Numbered from the stretch's first letter, positions 1 through 9,316 are shown. The stretch is DNA of 64,000 bases from Leeuwenhoekiella sp. (GCA_002708845.1 PAPI01000022.1:62001-126000), one strand, 5' to 3'. A program made the numbers and translations. Notes: generated by a model from the letters alone, not told the origin.

Positions 1-84
1 ATTTATGTAGAAATCCTCGAAGGAGTACAGCCTGATGACGCTATTAAAGTGTGGAATGCTGCCGTTCCGGTTCAATCCTTTTAG
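1..84 (+). CDS. 3' end of an unidentified gene (partial)
   Basis: Frame 1 is open from the window edge to a TAG at 82-84, giving 27 residues that begin IYVEILEGVQPDDAIKV. It lies 65 bases before tolC on the same strand and is probably the previous gene of the same efflux operon. The EILEGVQPDD stretch recalls the C-terminal end of HlyD-type adaptors, where a 'GL/GV..GD' turn is common, but 27 residues are too few to identify the protein. Confidence 0.45.
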   Translation: MYVEILEGVQPDDAIKVWNAAVPVQSF

Positions 85-149
85 ACCAAATTAAAAATCA
101 GATGTAACATTTCTGATAAAACAACTACTTATCAAACAGAATTTCAATT

Positions 150-1592
150 ATGAAGAATATTTTAGTCATTTTTCTTTTGGTTTTTACAGTATTTTCCGGC
201 TTCGCTCAAGAGAAGTGGACCCTGCAGCAGTGCATACAACGTGCACTTGACAAAAACATTCAGATACGCCAGGCAGAACTGGATCGCGATGCCGCTGAGT
301 TGGACAAGCTTGATGCTACCGGCAACTTTTTGCCAAGCATAAGTGGTAGTGCCAGTGTTTCAGAAAATACTGGTTTGAGTTTTAACCCGGTTACTAACAA
401 TGCTCAGACCACTACGTTTCTATCAGCTACCGGTAGACTTAATGTCGGGTACACACTTTTTGATGGTCTTCGAAACTTTAGACAGGTTCAGCGCGCAAAG
501 TTTACTGCTCTCGCAGCACAATATAACTTGGAAAAACTTGAAGATGATATCGCCCTAATCGTGGCTAACGGATATCTTCAGGTGATTTTAAATAAAGAAA
601 ACCTTAAGGTTTTACAATCGCAGAATGAAGTGACGCTTCGTCAGATTGATCAGACTAAAGAACTTGTAGATGGAGGTGTTTCGCCACGTGGAGATTTACT
701 GGAAGTACAGGCTCAGAATGCCACCGAATTACAAAACATAGCAGCTGCTGAGAATGCCGTTCAAATTTCACTCATTAGTCTTGCTCAAACACTGCTCATA
801 AGAGATTATAGAAATTTTGATATTGCTGAAGGGGATTTCAATATCTATGGAGAAGAAATTTTAGCCCTTAGCCCGGAGCAAATTACACAGTCTGCTAAAG
901 AAGAGCGCTATGAGATCAAAATAGCTGAAAATAATCTGGACATCGCAGAAAAGGATGTGCAAATTGCAAAGGGTGCTCAGTATCCTACGATATCTGCGTT
1001 TTTTGGTTACGATACCCGCTATACAGATGCGAACTCATTTTCACAGAGTATTAATCCTGATAATCCGTTTACCACAGAGCAAATAGGTGTGGTTGAAGCT
1101 ACAGGACAGTCAGTGGTTGGACAGTCGCCTAACTTTATAAGCAATATTGTTAAGCCCGATCCATTTATTGACCAGTTGTATCAAAATGATGGTATAGGAT
1201 ATGGTTTGTCGCTCAATATTCCTATTCTCAACGGGTTTCAGGCGCGTAACAACGTAAAACGTAGCAAAATTGCTGCAGATCGTGCGGCTATCAATCTGGA
1301 GCAGGCACAACTTGATTTGGAATCCAATGTTTATCAGGCTTATTTGGATGCGCAGGGGGCTTTAAAAACTTTTCAGGCCGCTGAAGCCGCGGTAGAATCT
1401 CAGGAACTGGCTTATTCTTATGCTAAGGATCGCTATGATGTAGGTTTGATCAATGCATTTGACTTTAGTCAGGCCAAACAACGATACGACAACACTCAAA
1501 TTGATCTCAATCGGGCTAAGTACGATTATATATTTAAATTGAAAGTACTAGAACTTTATTTTGGAGTGCCTGTAGATCAATTGAAGTTTTAA
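150..1592 (+). CDS. tolC: TolC-family outer membrane efflux protein
   Basis: 480 residues, the normal length of the family. A signal peptide (about residues 1-19, ending GFAQ) is followed by two homologous halves of long alpha-helix and short beta-strand, with the typical opening WTLQQCIQRALDKN. The C-terminal half has the 'NIPILNGFQARNNVKRSK' strand-turn-helix and ends with the usual LELYFGVP. It forms the trimeric outer-membrane exit duct for tripartite efflux pumps. The adaptor gene follows after 32 bases on the same strand, so the two are almost certainly co-transcribed. Substrate cannot be inferred. The inner-membrane pump is not in the window and would lie to the left. Confidence 0.92.
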   Translation: MKNILVIFLLVFTVFSGFAQEKWTLQQCIQRALDKNIQIRQAELDRDAAELDKLDATGNFLPSISGSASVSENTGLSFNPVTNNAQTTTFLSATGRLNVGYTLFDGLRNFRQVQRAKFTALAAQYNLEKLEDDIALIVANGYLQVILNKENLKVLQSQNEVTLRQIDQTKELVDGGVSPRGDLLEVQAQNATELQNIAAAENAVQISLISLAQTLLIRDYRNFDIAEGDFNIYGEEILALSPEQITQSAKEERYEIKIAENNLDIAEKDVQIAKGAQYPTISAFFGYDTRYTDANSFSQSINPDNPFTTEQIGVVEATGQSVVGQSPNFISNIVKPDPFIDQLYQNDGIGYGLSLNIPILNGFQARNNVKRSKIAADRAAINLEQAQLDLESNVYQAYLDAQGALKTFQAAEAAVESQELAYSYAKDRYDVGLINAFDFSQAKQRYDNTQIDLNRAKYDYIFKLKVLELYFGVPVDQLKF

Positions 1593-1624
1593 TATTTAGA
1601 AAACTCTGATTTATTTTTTAAACG

Positions 1625-2890
1625 ATGAAAAAAAAGACCTTACTCATTATTCTTGCTGCTATAGTTGTTCTTATCTTAGGACTCATTGGAGCCAAAAAAG
1701 CAGGGCTTTTTGGTAAATCGGGAAATTTTAAACCGGTTGAAGTGCAGGAAATTGCACTTGAAGATGTAGTAGAAACTGTCGCGGCTACTGGAAAGATTCA
1801 GCCGGAGGTAGAGGTTAAAATTTCTTCGGAAGTTTCCGGAGAAATCATCGAGCTTCCCGTTGTAGAAGGCCAGCAGGTAGAGAAAGGAGACCTGCTCGTT
1901 CGTATCAATCCAGATTTAATTCAGTCTGCATTAACCCAGGCACAGGCTTCTTTGCAAAATATACGGGCAAACTTATCACAGGCTGAGGCTACTTTAAAGA
2001 ATGCAAAAGCTAATTACGAGCGTAATAAAACCTTGTTTGATAAAGGTGTAATTTCAAAATCTGCCTGGGATCAATCAGTTTCTGATTATGAGGTGGCACA
2101 GGCCAATGTAAAATCGGCTTACTACAGCGTGCAGAGCGCAGCGGCTAATGTAAATCAGTCTCGAGACAACTTATCGCGTACAACCATTTATGCGCCTATA
2201 AGTGGTACCATATCAAGACTTGATGTGGAGCTGGGAGAACGCGTTGTGGGAACGCAACAAATGGCGGGTACCGAAATCATGCGGGTCGCCGATCTGGGTA
2301 ATATGGAAGTTGAGGTTGACGTAAACGAAAATGACATTGTAAAAATCAATATTGGTGATTCTACACGAGTTGAGGTCGATGCCTATTTGAAGAAAATTTT
2401 TAAAGGAGAAGTAACCGAAATTGCGAACTCTGCTGAAAGTAATCTGACCGCAGATCAGGTTACCAATTTTAAAGTAAAAGTGCGTATACTTGAACAGTCT
2501 TATTTAGATTTGCTGGAAGGCAAGTCAGAAAGATATTCGCCTTTTAGACCCGGAATGACGGCGACCGTTGATATCATTACCCAAAGTATTAAAAATGCGG
2601 TTGCAGTACCTATAAGTGCTGTGGTCATTAAAAGTGACACTACCCAAACCAATGTCGCTTTTGGAGAGAATCAATATGAAGCTGTATTTGTAAAAGAAGG
2701 GGACAAAGCCGTTCTGAAGCATATTACTACAGGTATTCAGGATGATTCCGATATTGTAATTACTTCTGGTCTTGAAACCGGGGAGACTGTAATTACCGGA
2801 CCATACAACACGGTTACCAAATTACTCAAGGACGGGGATCAGGTAGAGGTTAAAAAAGATGCTAAATTTGGGCCTTCAGAAGAAGACTAA
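1625..2890 (+). CDS. HlyD/MacA-type efflux periplasmic adaptor
   Basis: 421 residues with one N-terminal membrane anchor (about 5-22). The order is then a lipoyl half (EVSGEIIELPVVEGQQVEKGDLL), a coiled-coil hairpin rich in Ala/Gln (about 98-185), the second lipoyl half (TTIYAPISGTISRL), a beta-barrel domain, and a membrane-proximal domain ending near EVKKDAKFGPSEED. Such adaptors join an inner-membrane ABC or RND pump to TolC. The domain arrangement resembles MacA, which would predict a MacB-type ABC transporter upstream of this window. It ends three bases before tsaB starts, so the efflux operon runs into tsaB. Confidence 0.88.
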   Translation: MKKKTLLIILAAIVVLILGLIGAKKAGLFGKSGNFKPVEVQEIALEDVVETVAATGKIQPEVEVKISSEVSGEIIELPVVEGQQVEKGDLLVRINPDLIQSALTQAQASLQNIRANLSQAEATLKNAKANYERNKTLFDKGVISKSAWDQSVSDYEVAQANVKSAYYSVQSAAANVNQSRDNLSRTTIYAPISGTISRLDVELGERVVGTQQMAGTEIMRVADLGNMEVEVDVNENDIVKINIGDSTRVEVDAYLKKIFKGEVTEIANSAESNLTADQVTNFKVKVRILEQSYLDLLEGKSERYSPFRPGMTATVDIITQSIKNAVAVPISAVVIKSDTTQTNVAFGENQYEAVFVKEGDKAVLKHITTGIQDDSDIVITSGLETGETVITGPYNTVTKLLKDGDQVEVKKDAKFGPSEED

Positions 2891-2893
2891 ATT

Positions 2894-3565
2894 ATGGCAA
2901 TATTCCTGTGTATAGAAACCACGACTACTAATTGCTCTGTAGCCCTGGCCAAAGATGATATGGTTGTGGCTTTTAAAGAAGATATGGGGCTCAATTATTC
3001 ACACGCTGAGCGTCTGCATATCTATATTGCAGAAGTACTTAAAGAGGCCGATATTCCTAAATCAGAAATCGATGCGATAGCCGTAAGCAAGGGACCGGGC
3101 TCCTATACGGGTTTACGAATAGGCGTAAGTGCGGCAAAAGGCCTTTGCTTTGCGTTGAATATTCCTTTAATTGCTACAAATACGCTGAAAGCATTGGCGA
3201 TGCAGGTAAATGATTCCTGCGACTATATCATTCCGGTGCTTGATGCCCGCCGAATGGAAGTTTACAGTGCGGTCTTCAATGCAGATTTTGATGAGGTGCG
3301 GGGTATTAAGGCTCAAATTGTAGCAGAAGATTCTTTTACTAATTACCTGAATAAAGGTAAAGTTGTTTTTATCGGTAATGGAGCAGCAAAGCTGAAAGAC
3401 CTCATTACCCATCCCAATGCTCGATTTAATGATGTTGCATTACCCTCGGCACGTGAAATGGTTACTCTGGCAAATGCAAAATATAAAATAAGCGACACCG
3501 AAGATGTCGCTTATTTCGAGCCTTATTATCTAAAAGACTTTTATGTTACTTCAAAAAAGAAGTAA
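2894..3565 (+). CDS. tsaB: tRNA threonylcarbamoyladenosine biosynthesis protein TsaB
   Basis: 223 residues of the ASKHA fold. The N-terminal phosphate-loop strand reads LCIETTTTNCSVAL and the family signature GPGSYTGLRIG is present. TsaB pairs with TsaD and TsaE to place the t6A modification on ANN-decoding tRNAs. It is a pseudo-enzyme partner that lacks the metal-binding histidines of TsaD, as expected for the family. It follows the efflux adaptor with a three-base gap and converges on mscS, whose stop is only a few bases away. No terminator hairpin is visible between them. Confidence 0.93.
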   Translation: MAIFLCIETTTTNCSVALAKDDMVVAFKEDMGLNYSHAERLHIYIAEVLKEADIPKSEIDAIAVSKGPGSYTGLRIGVSAAKGLCFALNIPLIATNTLKALAMQVNDSCDYIIPVLDARRMEVYSAVFNADFDEVRGIKAQIVAEDSFTNYLNKGKVVFIGNGAAKLKDLITHPNARFNDVALPSAREMVTLANAKYKISDTEDVAYFEPYYLKDFYVTSKKK

Positions 3566-3568
3566 AGC

Positions 3569-4426
3569 TTATTTCCCTGTGAAGCTTGCTCCACTTTCGT
3601 TAAAGACGTGAACATCGCGTTGTGGAAATGGAATCACAATACCTTGCTCTTCGAGTCTGCGTTTACCTTCTTCAAGCACATACCAGTGTAGTGCCCAATA
3701 ATCATCATTTGTTGCCCAGAAGCGTAAGGACATATTTACAGAACTGTCGGCAAGTTCAGTAACTACAATCATAGGTTCGGGATGCGGGTCGTGTAATACA
3801 GTATCCTGCTCATTAACGAGCTTGAGAAGAATTTCTTTGGCAAGTTTAATATCGCTTTCATAAGAAATACCCCAGGTCTGAGCGTTACGACGAATACCCT
3901 GAGACGTGTAATTGATGATGTTGTCATTAGAAAGCTTTCCATTAGGGATAATGGCTTCCTGATTTCCAAATGTGATGAGGCGCGTGTTAAAGATTGAAAT
4001 TTCTTTAACCGAACCGTCAACGCCCTGAGCAGAAATCCAGTCACCTACTTTAAAAGGTCTTAGTAAAAGAATGAGTACGCCTCCAGCAAAATTGGCTAGC
4101 GAACCTTGTAGGGCTAAACCAATCGCCAAACCGGCTGCACCTATTACAGCAATTAATGAAGATGATTCTACTCCTAGCTGGGTAATAACAACCACAAATA
4201 GGAGGATTTTTAAAGTCCAATTGATAAGATCCTGAATAAATTTTTCAAGAGTCAGATCGTAATCTTTTTTAGCGAAGAATTTTTTTACCAGTCGGTTGAT
4301 GATTTTGATAATCCATAGACCAGCAATAAGTAGGAGAATTGCCCCTAAAAGACTGGGTAAAAAGTCAATAATTTTTTCGCCAAATTTATTGGCATAATCT
4401 TCCACTTGGTTGATGTCAAATTGCAT
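3569..4426 (-). CDS. mscS: MscS-family small-conductance mechanosensitive channel
   Basis: 285 residues, close to the size of E. coli MscS. Hydrophobic segments lie near residues 20-45, 70-90 and 95-125. The pore helix carries the Gly/Ala-rich pattern IGAAGLAIGLALQGSLANFAGG, the hallmark of TM3, and the cytoplasmic beta domain (FKVGDWI, IFNTRLITFGNQEAIIPNGKL) follows. It releases solutes from the inner membrane on hypo-osmotic shock. It converges with tsaB and stands alone on its strand; the upstream dodecin gene has its own terminator. Confidence 0.92.
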   Translation of the reverse strand: MQFDINQVEDYANKFGEKIIDFLPSLLGAILLLIAGLWIIKIINRLVKKFFAKKDYDLTLEKFIQDLINWTLKILLFVVVITQLGVESSSLIAVIGAAGLAIGLALQGSLANFAGGVLILLLRPFKVGDWISAQGVDGSVKEISIFNTRLITFGNQEAIIPNGKLSNDNIINYTSQGIRRNAQTWGISYESDIKLAKEILLKLVNEQDTVLHDPHPEPMIVVTELADSSVNMSLRFWATNDDYWALHWYVLEEGKRRLEEQGIVIPFPQRDVHVFNESGASFTGK

Positions 4427-4554
4427 ATTTAAATTTTTTACAAAGGTCTGGGATACACGGCAGAAATAAAAAATACCGCTGTTTAAATTACGTTAATTCT
4501 GATGCCTGAATCCAACTTCAGTTTACTTAGAATAATAGATCTTTACTAGCAATA

Positions 4555-4585
4555 AAAAACCCGCAGTTAATCACTGCGGGTTTTT
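4555..4585 (-). terminator. Rho-independent terminator downstream of dodecin
   Basis: A perfect 13-bp stem (AAAAACCCGCAGT / ACTGCGGGTTTTT) with a 5-base loop, flanked by A and T runs so it could work in both directions. It lies 20 bases past the dodecin stop codon on the minus strand and separates dodecin from mscS. Confidence 0.85.
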
Positions 4586-4604
4586 ATTTTTAGATGAGTT
4601 GTCT

Positions 4605-4805
4605 TTATTTTACTTCAAAGCTAATTTTAACGTTCACTCTAAATTCTGAAACGGTATCTCCCGTTACAACTGCGCTCTGCTCACGTACATAAACTGAGCG
4701 AATATTTTTTATTGTTTTTGAAGCTTCTTTAACTGCGTTTGCAGTAGCTTGTTCCCAACTTTTATTAGAACTCGCCATTACCTCTATAACTTTTAAAACT
4801 GCCAT
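4605..4805 (-). CDS. Dodecin-family flavin-binding protein
   Basis: 66 residues, the exact size class of dodecins. The pattern KVIEVMASSNKSWEQA, with the Trp that stacks on flavin in dodecins, and the C-terminal strands DTVSEFRVNVKISFEV match the family. Dodecins form hollow 12-mers in the cytoplasm that store or buffer flavins or CoA. It is a single-gene transcript with its own terminator. The Trp37/Gln55 flavin-site pair of the archaeal protein is not fully traceable here, so the exact ligand is open. Confidence 0.88.
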   Translation of the reverse strand: MAVLKVIEVMASSNKSWEQATANAVKEASKTIKNIRSVYVREQSAVVTGDTVSEFRVNVKISFEVK

Positions 4806-4890
4806 AATTATCTTTTTTGGTTATTAATTTTGTTGATTCCTCAATTTACGATAATTCGGGCACTTATGCTTTAATGATTTGTTAATCTAC

Positions 4891-5793
4891 CTATCCGTTT
4901 ATGGCTTCAACACTGTTGATTCTGCCTTGTAACATTTCTTTTAGCATAGTTTCAATTCCGTTTTTAAGGGTAAAGGTTGAAGAAGGACAACCACTGCAAG
5001 CGCCTTGCAATACAACCTGTACATTTTTGGTTTCCGGATCATAATGCTTAAACATAATGTTTCCGCCGTCACTCGCTACTGCCGGCTTTACATACTCCTC
5101 AATGATGTTTGCAATTTCTTTTGAAGTGTCATCCAGATTTTCAAAATCCTGTTCTTTTTGCGCTTCAACCGCTTGAGGGGTTTTCTTGAAATTTTCAGAA
5201 ATGATTTCTTTTCCGTCCTCGATCCAGTTTTTGATAAACTCACGTACTTCCTGAAAAACAGAATCCCATTCTGCTACCTCAAACTTCTGGATACTAACAT
5301 AGTTAGAATCCATAAATACTTCTTTTACAAAGGGAAAGTGGAAAAGTTGAAGCGCTAAAGGAGCATTTTTGGCTTCATCAATATTTTTAAACTCCAGTGT
5401 TTCGGTAACGATCTTTTTATTGGTCACGAATTTGAGTACAGCCGGGTTTGGTGTGCTCTCAGCATAAACAGTTACCGGTATTTTTTTTGAAGCGGTATCT
5501 TCAATAATAACAACTCCGTTATCATTCAAAAAGTTTTCGAGCTGGCCAGCCAACTCATCCTGAACGTCAATCCAGTCTACAATGTTGAACTTTTCTACCG
5601 CTACAAAATTCTGAGAGATGTATACCGTCTTTACAAATGGCAGGTAAAATAATTGTTGTGCCAAAGGCGAATTTTTAGCCTCATCAATGTTGTGAAACTC
5701 GTAACTGTTGTGGTCTACAAGAAACTTATTGGCCTGAAATTTTTTAATTGCAGGATTGGATGTAGGCTCTATCGTGATTGCAAAGTTGCTCAT
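4891..5793 (-). CDS. NifU-like Fe-S scaffold with two tandem Nfu N-terminal domains
   Basis: 300 residues. Two homologous Nfu_N units (about 1-93 and 107-197) each run 'PNPA/NPA..KF', 'F.NIDEAKN(S/A)PLA.QLF..PFVK.V' and 'V...KF....W'. A C-terminal NifU domain (about 220-298) carries the cluster-binding motif GACSGCPSS. Nfu proteins carry Fe-S clusters to client enzymes. One Nfu_N copy is the usual arrangement elsewhere, so the duplication is notable, although I believe it occurs in related Bacteroidota. It is transcribed alone, 85 bases upstream of the dodecin gene on the same strand. Confidence 0.9.
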   Translation of the reverse strand: MSNFAITIEPTSNPAIKKFQANKFLVDHNSYEFHNIDEAKNSPLAQQLFYLPFVKTVYISQNFVAVEKFNIVDWIDVQDELAGQLENFLNDNGVVIIEDTASKKIPVTVYAESTPNPAVLKFVTNKKIVTETLEFKNIDEAKNAPLALQLFHFPFVKEVFMDSNYVSIQKFEVAEWDSVFQEVREFIKNWIEDGKEIISENFKKTPQAVEAQKEQDFENLDDTSKEIANIIEEYVKPAVASDGGNIMFKHYDPETKNVQVVLQGACSGCPSSTFTLKNGIETMLKEMLQGRINSVEAING

Positions 5794-5933
5794 GGTGAAA
5801 TTTTTGCTGCAAATTTAGCCAATTTAACCCGGATGTGTATTTTTTTAGCAGCCTAACTCGCGTAGCAATCATAATTTATTTAGATTTACAGCGTTAGGCT
5901 TACAATGGTACTAACGGCATTTTCATAAGCTTC

Positions 5934-6932
5934 ATGTTATATAAAAAAATACTCTTCAGTTTACTGCTTTTATGGGGCTTATCGAGCCGGGCACAAGAAG
6001 GAATACCGGTGTATTGGGATTATCTGACCGAAAATCTGTATTTATTGCATCCCTCGATGGCAGGTGCCGCTAACGCTAATCAAATACGCTTAACCGCAAG
6101 GCAACAGTGGTTTGATGTAGAAGATGCACCCAATCTCTATACAGCTTCAGTAAATGGAAGGGTGGGCGAGAAGGTAGGTCTTGGAGCTATTTTGTTTTCT
6201 GATGAAAACGGAAACTTTTCCCAGCGCGGTGTTTTTGCCACTTTTGCGTATCACTTATTGCTGTCCCGTAACTATGTAGACCTAAATCAGCTGTCATTTG
6301 GAGTCAATGTAGGTGTTATGCAAAACACCCTTGATGAGAGCGCTTTTGATTTAACTGATTTTGATCCGATCATTTCCGGCGGAAGCCAAACAGATAACTA
6401 CTTTAATGTAGATATTGGGATGTCTTATTATTTCCTGGATTTTTACGCACACGCCACTGTGAAGAATGTTTTGCCGCGGGAGCGCGCCATCTTTACACCA
6501 CAATTAGAATCAACCAATCAACGCCGGTATCTTGCCTCTGTGGGTTATGTTTTTGGAAAATATAACAGTCCGTGGAGCTATGAACCCTCTTTGATGTTTC
6601 AGGCTACTGATGAGACTCAGGAGGTAAGTGTTGATGTTAATGGAAAAGTATACCGCAAGTTTGACTGGGGTAAATTGTGGGGTGGTCTTTCATACCGTCG
6701 CAATCTCGATGGAGCACAATATTTAAATGGTGACGGAAGCGTGACCAGTCAACGGTCGCAATATCTTACTCCGTTTTTAGGTGTTACGTATAAAAGTTTC
6801 GTAGTAGGGTATACGTATACCTATCAACAAAACGATATCGTATTGAGCAATGGCTTTCATCAGATTACATTAGGTTATGACTTTGGTGAACGACGTGAGC
6901 CATACGAGTGTAACTGCCCGGCGATTAACTAA
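5934..6932 (+). CDS. Type IX secretion system PorP/SprF-family membrane protein
   Basis: 332 residues with a signal peptide (cut after about SSRAQ) and the PorP/SprF opening pattern (PVYWDYLTENLYLLHPSMAGA). Beta-barrel strands rich in alternating aromatic residues follow. In Flavobacteriia these outer-membrane proteins assist type IX secretion of large adhesins and gliding proteins. SprF homologues usually sit next to the gene of the adhesin they serve, but here there is no giant adhesin neighbour, so this copy may be an orphan or paralogue. Its stop overlaps the murI stop by four bases in a convergent arrangement. Confidence 0.85.
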   Translation: MLYKKILFSLLLLWGLSSRAQEGIPVYWDYLTENLYLLHPSMAGAANANQIRLTARQQWFDVEDAPNLYTASVNGRVGEKVGLGAILFSDENGNFSQRGVFATFAYHLLLSRNYVDLNQLSFGVNVGVMQNTLDESAFDLTDFDPIISGGSQTDNYFNVDIGMSYYFLDFYAHATVKNVLPRERAIFTPQLESTNQRRYLASVGYVFGKYNSPWSYEPSLMFQATDETQEVSVDVNGKVYRKFDWGKLWGGLSYRRNLDGAQYLNGDGSVTSQRSQYLTPFLGVTYKSFVVGYTYTYQQNDIVLSNGFHQITLGYDFGERREPYECNCPAIN

Positions 6933-7717
6933 AAATCCAGAAATTCTACTTTTTTGTTTATTTCAACATCTTTTATGATGTTGGTAAGTATTTCTACAGA
7001 TGCGTTAGTATAGAGTTTGTGATTTCCCCTTTCTTCGGAAATACTTATTAAGGAATTTAATTCCAAAATCTTTTGGGTTTGAACGGCTACTGCCCGGCCA
7101 CTATCTATAATTTGTACTCCGTCTGGAAGCATTTCTCTTAAAATAGGGATCAAATAAGGATAATGACTGCATCCTAACACGAGGTAATCAATCTTGGCGG
7201 AAATCATAGGTTCAAGATACGATTGCAATAATTCGCGTGTTTCGGGCGTGTTAATGAGCCCGTTTTCTATGCGCTCAACAAGACCTTTGCCTATAACTTC
7301 TATCACGTTCAAATCACTCGCATATAGGCTTGAGGTCCTAGCAAAAAGTGCACTACTAAGGGTTCCTTTGGTTGCTAAAATTCCAATGGCCTTACTTTTA
7401 GAAGATAGCGCTGCCGGTTTAATGGCTGGCTCGATTCCTATAAAAGGCACTTCAAAATTCGATCTGAGATAATCTATTGCGTTTGTAGTAGCTGTATTGC
7501 AGGCAACCACGATAAGCTTGCAATTAAGTTTAAGTAATTTTTTGGTGTTTTTTACGGAAAGCTTAAGAATGTCATCGGCTGACTTTTCGCCATAAGGGGC
7601 ATTACTACTGTCTGAAAGATAGATGCTGTTTTCGTGCGGAAGGAGATGAATTACTTCTTTCCAGATCGAAGTTCCGCCTACGCCACTGTCAAAAAATCCT
7701 ATGGGTTGTTTACTCAT
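6929..7717 (-). CDS. murI: Glutamate racemase
   Basis: 262 residues. The N-terminal FFDSGVGGTSIWKEV carries the catalytic-site Asp10/Ser11. The two catalytic cysteines are Cys73 in VVACNTAT and Cys183 in LGCSHYPYL (usually GCTHYP). It makes D-glutamate for peptidoglycan in the cytoplasm. It sits just beyond the terminator of the ompH/bamA group on the same strand, so it probably has its own promoter in the A/T-rich stretch at 7718-7733 or receives read-through. Confidence 0.94.
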   Translation of the reverse strand: MSKQPIGFFDSGVGGTSIWKEVIHLLPHENSIYLSDSSNAPYGEKSADDILKLSVKNTKKLLKLNCKLIVVACNTATTNAIDYLRSNFEVPFIGIEPAIKPAALSSKSKAIGILATKGTLSSALFARTSSLYASDLNVIEVIGKGLVERIENGLINTPETRELLQSYLEPMISAKIDYLVLGCSHYPYLIPILREMLPDGVQIIDSGRAVAVQTQKILELNSLISISEERGNHKLYTNASVEILTNIIKDVEINKKVEFLDF

Positions 7718-7733
7718 AGTCCAAAAATAAAAA

Positions 7734-7763
7734 ACTGCCCTTTCGATTGCTCAAAAGGGCAGT
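7734..7763 (-). terminator. Terminator after the bamA-ompH operon
   Basis: A 10-bp stem ACTGCCCTTT / AAAGGGCAGT with a 10-base loop, in A/T-rich flanks. It lies 25 bases downstream of the small ompH gene on the minus strand and 16 bases upstream of the murI start, so it bounds the envelope-biogenesis operon. Confidence 0.78.
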
Positions 7764-7787
7764 GATTTTAATTATCTTTTAAAGAAA

Positions 7788-8300
7788 TTAGATACCTAAT
7801 TCTTTTTTCACATCTGGCATAAGATCGTAACCATCAGCAAGAATTAAACCGGTTCCGGTAGTGCTGTCAAGTACATATTTAAAGCCTTTTGCACGAGCTA
7901 CTTTTTGAATGGCAGTACGGGCTTTTTCAACGATAGGTTGTAAGGCTTCACCTTCTTTCTTTTGAAGATCTCTCAATGCATTCTGACGGTATTCCATAAT
8001 TTTATTACGGGTTTGCTCTACCTCAGCCTGACGCTGTAAATTTGTTTCGTCAGTTTGGTTAGGAGCTTCATTACCATAACGGGTCATGGTTTTCTTCAGC
8101 TCTTCTGCCATGCTGTTCATCTCTGCATCGTATGAGCTTTGTAATTTTTCTAAGTCGGCCTGTGCCTGTTTGTATTCGGGCATAGAGGTAAGCAACTCCT
8201 GAGTTGCGATGTGTGCAACTTTTAAATCTTGAGCCTGCATAAATCCTGTCGTTCCTAAAATTAGGGCTAAGGCTACAACTAGGGTTTTAACGTGTTTCAT
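7788..8300 (-). CDS. OmpH/Skp-family periplasmic chaperone (short copy)
   Basis: 170 residues with a cleavable signal peptide (ending GFMQAQ), a long coiled-coil arm (about 50-125) and a small beta body containing KYVLDSTTGTGLILADG. Skp trimers hold unfolded outer-membrane proteins in the periplasm and hand them to the Bam machine. The gene is third in the bamA-ompH-ompH row, the standard order in Flavobacteriia, and ends in a terminator. Confidence 0.92.
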   Translation of the reverse strand: MKHVKTLVVALALILGTTGFMQAQDLKVAHIATQELLTSMPEYKQAQADLEKLQSSYDAEMNSMAEELKKTMTRYGNEAPNQTDETNLQRQAEVEQTRNKIMEYRQNALRDLQKKEGEALQPIVEKARTAIQKVARAKGFKYVLDSTTGTGLILADGYDLMPDVKKELGI

Positions 8301-8371
8301 TTTTCTGATATTAAGTGTTATAATTATTTAAAATGTAATCGCCCTTTTAGACTCGTGACCGGAGTAAATTT

Positions 8372-9316
8372 TTATTTTATTGAATCTTTTTTCTTTTTTC
8401 TACTTTCTAAAATACTATCTCTTCTGCGCTGGCGCTCTTCTAAAATTTGTTGCCTGCGCTGCTCAGGGGTTAAGGTGCCCGGTGGATTTTCTCCAGGCAA
8501 ACCCGGTGGGTTGCTTGATGTATTACCACCAGATCGCGCTGCTTCAATAGAGTCTTTTCTACGTTGACGTTCTTCTAAAATTTCGCGTCTGCGGCGTTCA
8601 AACTCTTCTTTTTTCGCATTCTGTATTGAATCTCTAGTAGCTCTTCGAGCTTCGATGAGCTGCTCGCGTTCGGTTTGTTTAGCCTCAGCTGCCGCCTCGC
8701 GTGATTCACGTTCGCGTACTTCCTCAACACTCAACGACTCACTGCGCTCTAAATCTTCTTTATCAGAACGTGATTGTACCTGAGTGCGTTTTGAAGAACG
8801 TTTTATACTTAACAGAACCTGATCGCTTACATCGTGCCGCTTATCGGCATACAACATAACCAGATCTGACGATTTATCAAGCACAAAGTCATATTGTCTG
8901 GCATTGCCTATCTCCTGAACCGCATTAAAGACCTGGTCCTGTATAGGCTCTATCAAAACACTGCGTTGCTTCATCAAATCTCCTTCAGGTCCAAAACGCT
9001 TTTGTTGATATTCCAAAATTTCATTTTGCATAAAACGAATCTCATCTTCCCGCTCCTTAATAAGCTCCTGAGTAAGCAATACTCTTTCGTTTTCTAGCGC
9101 CTGTTTCATTTGCTCCACTTCATTGTTTCGTTTTTCAATCTCGCTTTTCCATTCGGCAACCCTTTTGTCAAGTTGTGTCTGAGCTTCCTGATACTCCGGT
9201 ACATTTTCTAATATGTAATTCATATCGACGTAACCTATTCGAATACTACGTTGTGCTTTAGATTCTGCACCCAGCATAACCAGGATTAGACTGAAAATAA
9301 AAACGTGTGTTCTCAT
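8372..9316 (-). CDS. OmpH/Skp-family chaperone with long charged C-terminal extension
   Basis: 314 residues. The signal peptide and Skp-like domain (about 1-175) resemble the downstream paralogue and include the body strand YDFVLDKSSDLVMLYAD. The rest (about 180-314) is a highly charged Arg/Glu-rich extension absent from ordinary Skp. In it an imperfect repeat of the form 'RR..ILEERQRR.DSI' occurs twice (around 243-262 and 286-304), separated by a Pro/Gly-rich stretch (NPPGLPGENPPG). The extension is likely extended coil or helix and may bind a partner or the cell wall. It lies 34 bases after bamA and 71 before the short ompH. Confidence 0.88.
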   Translation of the reverse strand: MRTHVFIFSLILVMLGAESKAQRSIRIGYVDMNYILENVPEYQEAQTQLDKRVAEWKSEIEKRNNEVEQMKQALENERVLLTQELIKEREDEIRFMQNEILEYQQKRFGPEGDLMKQRSVLIEPIQDQVFNAVQEIGNARQYDFVLDKSSDLVMLYADKRHDVSDQVLLSIKRSSKRTQVQSRSDKEDLERSESLSVEEVRERESREAAAEAKQTEREQLIEARRATRDSIQNAKKEEFERRRREILEERQRRKDSIEAARSGGNTSSNPPGLPGENPPGTLTPEQRRQQILEERQRRRDSILESRKKKKDSIK

